From the NCBI GenBank assembly GCA_903898215.1, contig CAIUEQ010000170.1, positions 1-7,638 of the forward strand: a DNA stretch of 7,638 nucleotides, read 5' to 3'. The position numbers were made by a program, and so were the translations under genes. Below, piece after piece: positions 1-7,638 of this stretch. The notes under the pieces are model-generated. The model did not search any database and had not been told where the DNA came from. It was given only the letters and a program-made list of their open reading frames with translations. Within the stretch, counting starts at the first letter, position 1. Every line of letters begins with the position of its first letter. Source of the stretch: an uncultured Bacteroidota bacterium (lineage in GTDB: Bacteria > Bacteroidota > Bacteroidia > UKL13-3).

Positions 1-2478
1 AATTATGTGATGGATGGAACCGGAGTTCTGCAAAATAGGAGTGAAGTGTTGCCCGATGATTTGAGAGCAAAACTCGATATCAAAAATTTTAAAGATAAGC
101 CGTTAGATTCTGCTCCTGATTCAACCATCATTCCTAAAAATGGAACTACAAAAACTTGGAAATTTCATGCTGATAATGTGCATGATTTTGCCTGGGTTGC
201 CGATCCAACTTTTAGAATTGGTGAAACAAAAATCACCTTACCGAACGGACATGAAGTAAGTTGCATTGCTCTCGCAAAAGAGCCACACGCTAGTCGTTGG
301 CAAGATGCATCACTCTTCAACTCAAAAATAATCGAAACTTATTCTAGAGATATTGGTGCTTATGTTTATCCAAAAATGATTGTTGCCGATGCAAGCGATG
401 GAATGGAATATCCGATGCTAACTTTGGATGGAGGATTGAGTCCGGGATACTATGGTTTGTTTGCGCATGAGGTTGGACATAATTGGTTTTTTGGAATGGT
501 GGGAAATAATGAAACCTATCGTGCAGCTTTGGATGAAGGCTTCACACAATTTCTTACCAACTGTAGCATGACAAGCTTGTTTGGAGAAATTAAACCAACA
601 AAGAAAAATCCTCATCCAATTTCTCGCATGGATCAAACTGTTTATTTTGGTTATGTGCGTGATGCCATTAATCATGATGATCCACAACTGAATACTCATA
701 GCGATGATTTTAATTCGGCATTAAATCACGGTGGCGGTTACGGACATGTATATTATAAAACAGCTACAATGCTTTACAATTTGCAATATGTTTTGGGCGA
801 TGAATTGTTTTTAAAAGCCATGCAACATTATTTTGATCAGTGGAAAATTTGCCATCCGTATTTTGAAGATTTCAGAAGTTCAATTATCAATTATACACAT
901 GTTGATTTGAATTGGTTTTTTGATCAATGGCTTGAAACCACTAAAGCAACGGATTATAAAGTCGGATATGTAGAAAAAATAAAAGCTGGCCACTATAAAA
1001 TATCTTTCGAACGCAAAGGTGAAATGCAAATGCCTATTGATTTTACAGTTTACACCAAAGACTCAGCCTATAAATTTTATATTCCAAATACCTATTTTCA
1101 AAAGAAAACGGATGCCACTGTTTTACCTATATGGAAGGGCTGGGGTCTGCTAAATAAAGAACATGAAGCCGAAATTCAACTGCCTCAGAATAGTAAAATT
1201 GAAAATATTCAAATAGATCCAACGTATCGATTAGCTGATATCAATCAATTAGATAATAGCACAAAATATCCTTCCTATTTTGCTTTTGATAATGGAATTA
1301 GAAAACCGGTTAATAGGAAATACGAAATCTACACTTGGCGTCCTGATGTTTGGTATAATAGTGTTGATGGTGTGAAAGTAGGATTAAACTTCAATAGCAA
1401 TTACATGAATCATGAAGTGTTTAATGCAACGGTTTGGTATAATACAACTCTGGCAAATAGTTATTCTGGCACCGCAAATAATATCATCAATTTAAATCTT
1501 AATTGGCGAACAGCAATAGGGAAAGATTATTTTATGAATGAGAATTTTCGTTTCATCGATGGATTGTTTTTATTTAAATATGGAGTAGAAAAAACTTATG
1601 GTAAACGCAAAGTTGAAATATATTGGAAAGCATTTAAAAGGTTTAATAACTCTGATATTGATTATGTTTTATATCCAACACAATGGGGCAATCAAGGCAC
1701 AAACGGGTCACTTAATATTGATATCACGCATAACTATTCTTACATGCATGGTTATGGCGAATTTAAAGCGCAAATACGTGGCTCATTGCTTTCAAATTAC
1801 GATTACTCTCGTTTAACTGAAACATGGATCAATCACCATAATTTTGGAAAATTGGAATTGCATACACGTTTATTTGTCCAAGCGATGATGGGAAATAATA
1901 TTGCTCCTGAAAGTATGTTAAACCTTGCAGGTGGAAACAGCGAAGAGATGATGGAAAATAAATTTGTTCGCTCACGCGGATTTGTTCCTAATCAATGGCT
2001 TGGTTATGGTGATAATTATAACCATTTTCAATTTGCAGGAGGTATGAATATTCGTGGTTATGCAGGATATCTGGTACCGGTTAATTTTAATAATTTTCAA
2101 TATTATTTGAACTCAGGAACTGCAGGATTTTCAGTAAATGCTGAACTCGATTTCGATAAATTAATTCCTTTAACTCCAAAAAGATTAAGTCCTTACTTTC
2201 ATTTTGATCTATACTTTTTTGGTGATGCAGGATACCTAGAAAATCAATTCGTTCCATCGTTAAGTAATAATATAAACGAAAAAACATTGTTGAATACAGG
2301 CCTCATTGCCAGTGCCGGTAACGGAATTATTTTCACCATTAAGAAATGGGGTAAATATGATGAGGCAAAACCTTTAACCATTCGTTTTGATATGCCTTGG
2401 TATTTAAGTAATGCACCATACGTAGATGGACAAAATTTTCGCTTTCGTTGGATAGTAGGATTGAATAGGGCATTTTAA
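1..2478 (+). CDS. M1-family zinc metallopeptidase with C-terminal Omp85-like outer-membrane barrel, 5'-truncated
   Basis: The frame is open from base 1 to TAA at 2476-2478, so the gene starts upstream and lacks the M1 N-terminal domain and any signal peptide. Residues count from the GTG at 7. Seen: the exopeptidase motif GMEYP (132-136), then HEVGH (154-158) and, 18 residues on, E177. This is the complete HExxH-x18-E zinc site of M1 (gluzincin) aminopeptidases. Y249, in a YYK context, fits the transition-state tyrosine, so the enzyme looks catalytically intact. Residues about 315-410 fit the beta-sandwich that follows the catalytic domain. From about 430 to F823 the protein is aromatic, strand-rich and helix-poor, with IRGY (682-685), FFGDAG (737-742), KPLTIRFDMP (788-797) and a final phenylalanine. 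These fall in the order of Omp85/BamA barrel signatures. The family releases N-terminal amino acids from peptides. Outer-membrane anchoring is inferred. The M1 call is very secure, the barrel likely. No partner gene is visible. Confidence 0.93.
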   Translation, partial: NYVMDGTGVLQNRSEVLPDDLRAKLDIKNFKDKPLDSAPDSTIIPKNGTTKTWKFHADNVHDFAWVADPTFRIGETKITLPNGHEVSCIALAKEPHASRWQDASLFNSKIIETYSRDIGAYVYPKMIVADASDGMEYPMLTLDGGLSPGYYGLFAHEVGHNWFFGMVGNNETYRAALDEGFTQFLTNCSMTSLFGEIKPTKKNPHPISRMDQTVYFGYVRDAINHDDPQLNTHSDDFNSALNHGGGYGHVYYKTATMLYNLQYVLGDELFLKAMQHYFDQWKICHPYFEDFRSSIINYTHVDLNWFFDQWLETTKATDYKVGYVEKIKAGHYKISFERKGEMQMPIDFTVYTKDSAYKFYIPNTYFQKKTDATVLPIWKGWGLLNKEHEAEIQLPQNSKIENIQIDPTYRLADINQLDNSTKYPSYFAFDNGIRKPVNRKYEIYTWRPDVWYNSVDGVKVGLNFNSNYMNHEVFNATVWYNTTLANSYSGTANNIINLNLNWRTAIGKDYFMNENFRFIDGLFLFKYGVEKTYGKRKVEIYWKAFKRFNNSDIDYVLYPTQWGNQGTNGSLNIDITHNYSYMHGYGEFKAQIRGSLLSNYDYSRLTETWINHHNFGKLELHTRLFVQAMMGNNIAPESMLNLAGGNSEEMMENKFVRSRGFVPNQWLGYGDNYNHFQFAGGMNIRGYAGYLVPVNFNNFQYYLNSGTAGFSVNAELDFDKLIPLTPKRLSPYFHFDLYFFGDAGYLENQFVPSLSNNINEKTLLNTGLIASAGNGIIFTIKKWGKYDEAKPLTIRFDMPWYLSNAPYVDGQNFRFRWIVGLNRAF

Positions 2479-2528
2479 AAAAAAATATATTATAGGCTGT
2501 TTTAATCAAACAATAATTCATAAAAGAG

Positions 2529-2562
2529 CAGGTCTGAAATAATTTTCGGACCTGTTTTTTTT
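2529..2562 (+). terminator. Rho-independent terminator of the M1 peptidase gene
   Basis: The arm at 2529-2539 (CAGGTCTGAAA) pairs with 2544-2554 (TTTCGGACCTG) to give an 11-bp stem with a single G-U pair and a TAAT loop. Eight T residues (2555-2562) follow directly. It lies about 50 bp after the peptidase stop codon, which suits a transcript end. It separates that gene from the next one, so read-through into the T9SS cargo gene should be limited. The A-rich flank upstream (2522-2525) could pair with the T tract but looks too weak to make the terminator bidirectional. Confidence 0.9.
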
Positions 2563-2937
2563 AGTGTCCTTTAATTAATAATTATACTTAAATTTTAACG
2601 ATAGAATTACAGATTTAAATTCCTCAATTTTTTGTACTGATTTTAGGTTTTAACATTTTAAAGATTGGTAATTAATTCAACAACCCTTTTTCGGCAAACC
2701 ATAAAATTTAACATATCGATAGCATTGGGATGATTGATAATTTTATTTAAGCAGTTGGAATAGTTACGTGAATAGTAAAAACGTTAATTTATTGCGTTAA
2801 TTAGTTGTTTATACTTTAAAAACGCCATTTAAATATTTTAAATACCAAAGTTCATCGTAATGTTATAGCTAAGGTAATTGTTGTATTTCATCCTGAATAT
2901 ACTCCATATCATTGTTGAAGAATAATCAACCTTGAAG
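2563..2937. other. AT-rich intergenic region with no gene; presumed promoter region of the T9SS cargo gene
   Basis: About 375 bp with stop codons frequent in every frame and no RNA gene that I can recognise. It must contain the promoter of the downstream gene, since a terminator closes the upstream one. I cannot fix that promoter: no full TAnnTTTG (-7 element of Bacteroidota) with a correctly spaced TTG is present. Two weak structural elements are visible. One is a direct repeat CGTTAATT at 2782-2789 and 2795-2802 (13-bp period). The other is a perfect 7-bp inverted repeat ATTTAAA/TTTAAAT at 2827-2833 and 2837-2843, about 95-110 bp before the start codon. Either could be chance in DNA this AT-rich. 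An in-frame TAA at 2923-2925 limits how far upstream the next gene can begin. Confidence 0.6.
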
Positions 2938-5900
2938 ATGAAAAATATCAAAACATATATTCAAATGAAATTAAATAACGGTGCACTTTTGGGCATCAAA
3001 TTATTTAGTTACTTATTTATTGCTATTCTACTTATCATCTCTGTAAATACCTATGCACAAAGCTGTGCAAACTATGTTGTTACCAGAGATACAGCAGTAA
3101 GTTATTCCTCAATTGCGGGAACTGGCTCATCACTTTTTACATGGCGAAATACAACTTCAAATCAAAATGATGATAACAGAAGTTATCAAGCTCCTATTGG
3201 TTTTGATTTTTGGTATTTAGGAGTTAGATATACTCAATTTAGCAGTGATTTAAATGGATTCATCGATTTCTCTTCATCAACCTCAGATGGAAATTCGGCA
3301 ATCATGAGTGCGCCTTATGCTTATGCAGGAAATTATATGAATGTATTTTCAACAGCTAATGCCTCGATGTTAGCACTTGCTCCAATGTATGATGATATTT
3401 GGACAGCAGGAAGCGGAACAGCAGCTATTGCAAACAGCATTGTTTATAAAACAACAGGTACAGCACCAAACAGAATATTAACTGTTGAATGGATAAACTT
3501 CGATAAGTACGGATCGTCAAGTGGGTCAATAAATTTTCAAATAAAATTATATGAAACTTCAGGTATCATAGAATTTGTTTACGGGTCAATTACAGCAGGA
3601 TCTGCAGCCTATGTTTATTGTAGCGGAATAAATGGAAATTGGACAACAGGAGCTCCAACAGCTGCACAATTATTAACTCAGCAAACGGCAAATACCAATT
3701 CGTTCAGTAATACTGCTCAAAATAATTTGTCAGTTAAACCTGTTAATAATTCGAGAATTACATTTACTCCACCTGCAACTTCTGCAGCACCAAGTAATTT
3801 AACTTTTACTGCAGTAGCTAAAACAGGAACTACATTAAACTGGAATGATAATGCAACCAACGAAGTTGGATATGTTATTTATAATTCAACTGATAATGTA
3901 AATTATAATTTTGTAGCTCAAACATCTTCAAATACCACTTCTTATTCGATAAGCGGATTGTCGGCAAGCACTTTATATTTCTATAAAGTTTATGCTGTTT
4001 CTGAAGGAAAACTTAGCAGTGCATTAACAGGTTCACAAATAACATTGGCTGCTGGAGCAATTACATCTGTGGGAACAGGTAATTGGAATACAACTGCTAC
4101 CTGGAATTGTAATTGCATACCAACTTCTGGTGATATCGTTACCATTGCTAATGGTCACACAGTTACTTTAGATGCAAATGGTTTTTGCGCTTCACTAATT
4201 ATTGGTCAGGGTATAAGCGGACAATTAACTTTAGGGAACAACACTACATCGCGCTCATTAACTATTGGTGGTGATTTAACTGTTTATAGTGGAGCAACAA
4301 TAATAGTTGGAAGTAATAATTCAACTCATACAATGGCTGTATTAGGAAATATAGTCAATAATGGAACTATAAATTTTGCGCCAACAGCTACTCGAGTATG
4401 TAACCTAACAGTTAATAAAAACGGAAATCAAACTATTTCGGGTACAGGAAATACAAATAATTATAATCTGATTACTGTAAACTTGGGAAGTTCAAATACA
4501 AACACCTTAGAAATAACTTCTACAAAATTTAGTACTTTAACTAACTTTTTAACACTAACAAATGGAACGTTCAAACTTTCTTCAGCTGTTACCATCACAC
4601 CATTTACTGCAGCTTCAACGATTACTTCTACTTGTGGTTTATGGATGAATAATTCCGGTGCAACTATAAATTTAACAGGTGGTACAATTTCTTTATTAGG
4701 ATATATAAGAGCAACTTCAGGTACAATAAATATCGGAAATGCATCAGATCAAAACCTAACTTCAAACGGTGGAACATTGATTATCGAAGGAGGAACAATG
4801 AATATTGCAGGTCGTCTTGATAATTCAGGAATCAGTGCACTTACATATTTTACGATGTCTTCGGGACAGCTTACATTAGCCACATCAGGCTCCACAACAG
4901 CTTTGTTGGCGCCTTTTAATTTTACAGAAATAGGCTCAACATTTAATTTCTCAGGTGGCACGATTGTTATCAGGAAACCCGGATCTGGAAATTTAGGTTA
5001 TGTAAACATTGGAGGAACGAATGGCTCAGTATCGGGTGGGACTATTCAAATTGGGGACGCTCTGACGCCAGCTTCACAAACAATTCAAATCAACTCCAGT
5101 ATTGCAATTCCTAATTTAGTTATCGGAAATAGTGTTGCAGTAACTGCTCAATTAAATACCAATCCACTAACAATAAATAATAATATTTCCATCAATTCAG
5201 GATCACTGAATTCTAATTCACTTAACATTTCATTAGGTGGAAACTTCACAAATAATGGTTCGTATACTGCCGGAACCGGAACTGTAATATTGAATGGAAC
5301 TTCACAGACGTTAACCGGGAATGCAGTAACTTTTAATAATCTTACTATTAAAAATTCAGGGGTTAAAACATTAACAACAGGCCTTTGTACAATTAACGGA
5401 ATACTTTCAATAGAAGGAACTGCCACTGTTTCTTCAGCACCAACTTATGGAACAGCAGCAACGTTACAATACAACTCATCAACAGCAAGATTGGCAGGGC
5501 AGGAATGGATCACTCCATTTGTTGCAACAGGTGGAATAACAAATATTAATACCGGAACAGTAACACTTAACGCTTCAAAAACAATAAGCAGCAGTTTGAT
5601 TTTAACGGCAGGTAAATTTGCAATAGGAGCAAATACATTAACTTTAAATGGGAATTTTAGTGGTACAACAAATTTTGCATTAGTAGGTGGATCGAGCTCT
5701 AATCTTGTAATTGGAAATACAGGAACAATTGGAACTTTGTATATCGACCAAACTACAGTTGGAACTACAAATCGTTTACAAAATTTCAGTATAAACAGAA
5801 ACGGTTCAACCATCACTTTAGGAAATATTTTTGAGATAACAGGAACAGTTACATTATCAAATGGAACTCTAGCATCGGCTGGTTTTCTAACATTAGTTTC

Positions 5901-7638
5901 AAATAATGCCGGTACTGCCAGAATAGGCTCAATAATAGGAACAGGCGCAATAACTGGAAATGTTACTATCCAAAGATTTATTCCTGGAGGATTGAATAAT
6001 AGGGCATATAGATTTTTGGCTTCGCCTGTCTCAGGACAAACTTTTTCCGCTTCATGGCAACAAGATATTCATATTACAGGTCCTGGAACAGGAGGTTCTG
6101 TTTGTCCAAACATGTCACAAAATTCAAATGGATTTGATAACAATGCGTCAACAATTTCTTCAATATATACCTATAGTGAAATTAGCGGAGCATGGACTTC
6201 AATTTCAAATACCAATGCAACAAGTTTGAACTCAGCAATACCATATAGAGTTTTTATTAGAGGAAACAGGTCTCAAGGTTGTTCCTTATTAACTACTCCT
6301 TATGCCACACCAGATGATGTTATCTTAAAATCAAGCGGTACACTTACAACAGGAACAGTTAATACCGGTTTAACTTATACCGTTTCAAAAGGTGCAGGAT
6401 GGAACTTGGTCACAAATCCATACCCGTCTGCAATTGATTGGAATAATCCTGCTTGGGTTTCAGCCAAAAGTTCAAATATCAGTTCAACAATATATATTTG
6501 GAATCCGGCATCAGGAATTGCCGGCCAATACGCTAGTTGGAATCCTATTGGAGGAAGTGTGAATGGTGGTTCTAATATTATTCAATCAGGGCAATCATTT
6601 TTTGTTAAAACAACTTCTTCAGCTACACTTTCATTTCAAGAATCTTATAAAAGCAGCGATCAAACGTCTCAAATATTTGGGAAAACTGTTCTAGTAAATA
6701 ATTTAAAAATTCAGTTGAAGGACTCAGCAATTACTGATGAAGCTGTTGTGTTTACTTATGCAGGTTCAACTCATAATATTGATAATCTTGATGGACAAAA
6801 AATGAGTTTTGGGAATGGATCGGTTGGGACTTATACAACCATAAATGATACCTTACTTACCTTTAACGCGCTTGAGCCTTTTAACACTGGAAATATTGAT
6901 ACTGTGTTTTTAAAAACAGGATTGGTTGCAAATAAATCTTACGCATTAAAAACAATAGGTGCAAATAGTTTTATAAATAATTACCACGTTTATTTAGTTG
7001 ATAAATTCACTTCAATTATTACAGATCTTTCAACTGTATCCTCTTATTTTTTCACTACAAATTCAGGTTCAACCTCATATAATCCATTAAGGTTTTATTT
7101 GATTTTTGCCGACCCTTCAACTTTGCCTGTTAAGCTAAACGCCTTTAGTGCTGTTAAGCAAGAAAATAAAGTGATTTTGAATTGGAATACATCAAGCGAA
7201 ATAAACAGTTCTTCATTTATTATTGAAAGGAGTAATGATGCAATAAATTTTGTTGAGGTAACTTCAGTAAAAGCTGCAGGAAACTCATCACAAAATATTA
7301 ATTATTCTGCAATTGATTTTCAACCAAATTTATATGAAGTTAATTATTACCGAATAAAACAAATTGATGTGGACGGGAAATATTCCTATTCATCAATTGC
7401 AGCTATTGATTTTTCTGAAACTGTTTCCCATAAAAGCGAACTAAAATTATGGCCAAATCCTGCAAGTAACGATTATGTGAATTTATCATTAGGTAGCAAC
7501 TCAACTCCTACAATTACAGTAATGATTATTGATGTTATCGGAAGAGTAGTAGAGAAGATAAAAATTGCTTCAAACAACGAAAATTTTGTGATTCCTGTTA
7601 ATCAGCTGAATCAAGGAGCTTATTTAATAAAAGTATAT
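2938..7638 (+). CDS. Large T9SS-exported surface/secreted protein with FN3, beta-repeat region and type A sorting domain, 3'-truncated
   Basis: The frame is open for 1567 codons and runs off the window. ATG 2938 is the first start after an in-frame TAA at 2923; ATG 2965 (M10) is a possible alternative, and neither has a Shine-Dalgarno. A signal peptide has a basic n-region, a hydrophobic core at 22-36 and likely cleavage near TYA-QS (40/41). Order of regions: an N-terminal beta-sandwich-like region, about 43-281, of a kind seen in T9SS cargo; FN3, 282-371; a G8-like segment from GNWNTTATW (381-389) through GDIVTI and GHTVTL; a Ser/Thr/Asn/Gly-rich beta-repeat region to about 1010; RFLASPVSG (1025-1033) and GWNLVTNPYPSAIDW (1154-1168), common in T9SS cargo; LPVKLNAF (1396-1403) opening an FN3-like segment with YYRIKQIDVDGK; and a type A sorting domain from KLWPNPAS (1503-1510) to YLIKVY at the edge. 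Probably only the last 10-20 residues are missing. I see no enzyme motif. An adhesive or structural surface role is inferred; specific function unknown. Confidence 0.92.
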   Translation, partial: MKNIKTYIQMKLNNGALLGIKLFSYLFIAILLIISVNTYAQSCANYVVTRDTAVSYSSIAGTGSSLFTWRNTTSNQNDDNRSYQAPIGFDFWYLGVRYTQFSSDLNGFIDFSSSTSDGNSAIMSAPYAYAGNYMNVFSTANASMLALAPMYDDIWTAGSGTAAIANSIVYKTTGTAPNRILTVEWINFDKYGSSSGSINFQIKLYETSGIIEFVYGSITAGSAAYVYCSGINGNWTTGAPTAAQLLTQQTANTNSFSNTAQNNLSVKPVNNSRITFTPPATSAAPSNLTFTAVAKTGTTLNWNDNATNEVGYVIYNSTDNVNYNFVAQTSSNTTSYSISGLSASTLYFYKVYAVSEGKLSSALTGSQITLAAGAITSVGTGNWNTTATWNCNCIPTSGDIVTIANGHTVTLDANGFCASLIIGQGISGQLTLGNNTTSRSLTIGGDLTVYSGATIIVGSNNSTHTMAVLGNIVNNGTINFAPTATRVCNLTVNKNGNQTISGTGNTNNYNLITVNLGSSNTNTLEITSTKFSTLTNFLTLTNGTFKLSSAVTITPFTAASTITSTCGLWMNNSGATINLTGGTISLLGYIRATSGTINIGNASDQNLTSNGGTLIIEGGTMNIAGRLDNSGISALTYFTMSSGQLTLATSGSTTALLAPFNFTEIGSTFNFSGGTIVIRKPGSGNLGYVNIGGTNGSVSGGTIQIGDALTPASQTIQINSSIAIPNLVIGNSVAVTAQLNTNPLTINNNISINSGSLNSNSLNISLGGNFTNNGSYTAGTGTVILNGTSQTLTGNAVTFNNLTIKNSGVKTLTTGLCTINGILSIEGTATVSSAPTYGTAATLQYNSSTARLAGQEWITPFVATGGITNINTGTVTLNASKTISSSLILTAGKFAIGANTLTLNGNFSGTTNFALVGGSSSNLVIGNTGTIGTLYIDQTTVGTTNRLQNFSINRNGSTITLGNIFEITGTVTLSNGTLASAGFLTLVSNNAGTARIGSIIGTGAITGNVTIQRFIPGGLNNRAYRFLASPVSGQTFSASWQQDIHITGPGTGGSVCPNMSQNSNGFDNNASTISSIYTYSEISGAWTSISNTNATSLNSAIPYRVFIRGNRSQGCSLLTTPYATPDDVILKSSGTLTTGTVNTGLTYTVSKGAGWNLVTNPYPSAIDWNNPAWVSAKSSNISSTIYIWNPASGIAGQYASWNPIGGSVNGGSNIIQSGQSFFVKTTSSATLSFQESYKSSDQTSQIFGKTVLVNNLKIQLKDSAITDEAVVFTYAGSTHNIDNLDGQKMSFGNGSVGTYTTINDTLLTFNALEPFNTGNIDTVFLKTGLVANKSYALKTIGANSFINNYHVYLVDKFTSIITDLSTVSSYFFTTNSGSTSYNPLRFYLIFADPSTLPVKLNAFSAVKQENKVILNWNTSSEINSSSFIIERSNDAINFVEVTSVKAAGNSSQNINYSAIDFQPNLYEVNYYRIKQIDVDGKYSYSSIAAIDFSETVSHKSELKLWPNPASNDYVNLSLGSNSTPTITVMIIDVIGRVVEKIKIASNNENFVIPVNQLNQGAYLIKVY
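4669..5046 (+). repeat. Irregular beta-repeat segment within the T9SS cargo protein (GGT-I/L-type turns)
   Basis: This stretch encodes a recurring turn-plus-strand unit: a Gly-Gly-Thr or Ser-Gly-Thr turn followed by alternating hydrophobic and polar residues. Copies begin near residues 581 (GGTISLLG), 594 (SGTINIG), 611 (GGTLIIE), 618 (GGTMNIA), 642 (SGQLTLA), 673 (GGTIVIR) and 700 (GGTIQIG). Spacing varies from about 7 to 31 residues, and the DNA copies have diverged too far to form exact tandem repeats. The pattern suits a beta-solenoid or stacked-strand stalk. Similar, looser units (SNGTL, NGNFSG, VTFNNLTIKNSG) continue to about residue 1000, so the boundaries given cover only the clearest copies. 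Confidence 0.5.

Noticed and set aside
7..12. GTG at 7 or ATG at 10 as the true start of the peptidase
   Set aside because: The frame is already open at base 1, and the translation begins inside the M1 fold with the N-terminal domain and signal peptide absent. The real start must lie upstream of the window.
418..2521. Short open frames overlapping the M1 peptidase gene (minus strand 418-699, 2087-2287 and 2339-2521; plus strand 1598-1816)
   Set aside because: All overlap the peptidase-barrel coding frame, which is supported by motifs along its whole length. They show no domain and look like shadows of it.
2792..2818. A candidate promoter: TTG at 2792-2794 with TATACTTTA at 2810-2818
   Set aside because: The -7 element matches TAnnTTTG at only about 6 of 8 positions, and the 15-nt spacing is shorter than usual for Bacteroidota promoters. 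Too weak to annotate.
3049..3066. Possible lipoprotein signal: a cysteine (C43) just after the signal-peptide core
   Set aside because: The residues before it are A-Q-S, which do not fit a lipobox (L-[AS]-[GA]-C). A C-terminal T9SS sorting domain also fits ordinary signal peptidase cleavage better.
4749..5816. A run of open frames on the minus strand (70, 92 and 123 codons) opposite the beta-repeat region
   Set aside because: They lie wholly inside the well-supported T9SS cargo gene. Their translations are low-complexity Val/Pro/Ile-rich strings, the mirror of Asn/Thr/Gly-rich codons. No start context or known domain supports them.
5989..6009. Similarity between GGATTGAATAATAGGGCAT at 5989 and GGATTGAATAGGGCAT at the 3' end of the peptidase gene (2458-2473)
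   Set aside because: The match is short, has a 3-base gap, and encodes unrelated protein contexts (a barrel end versus a linker). There is no flanking similarity or inverted repeat to suggest a mobile element, so it is probably coincidence.

Overview
The window looks like chromosomal DNA from an AT-rich member of the Bacteroidota, in the broad Chitinophagales/Flavobacteriales/Sphingobacteriales range; I cannot place it more finely. Three things point there: the last gene ends in a type IX secretion (T9SS) type A sorting domain, there is no Shine-Dalgarno sequence before its start codon, and the first gene is an M1 peptidase with the GMEYP form of the exopeptidase motif. Only two genes are present. 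Both lie on the + strand and both are cut by the window edges.

Layout: (1) 1-2478, the 3' part of an M1-family zinc metallopeptidase whose C-terminal half (about 390 residues) reads as an Omp85/BamA-like outer-membrane beta-barrel. (2) 2529-2562, a strong intrinsic terminator about 50 bp after its stop codon. (3) 2563-2937, an AT-rich gap with no gene, holding at most weak dyad and direct-repeat elements. (4) 2938-7638 and beyond, a large secreted, Ser/Thr/Asn/Gly-rich protein. It has a signal peptide, an N-terminal beta-sandwich-like region, an FN3 domain, a G8-like segment leading into a long beta-repeat region, a conserved T9SS-cargo region and a C-terminal sorting domain that runs off the window.

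The two genes are probably separate transcription units, because the terminator lies between them. Both products belong at the cell envelope but get there differently: the first would be fixed in the outer membrane by its own barrel, and the second exported by Sec and then T9SS. No functional link between them is visible. The observation most worth following up is the peptidase-barrel fusion, whose layout resembles patatin-type (type Vd) autotransporters with a different enzyme as passenger. No RNA gene, CRISPR array, insertion sequence or phage feature was seen.
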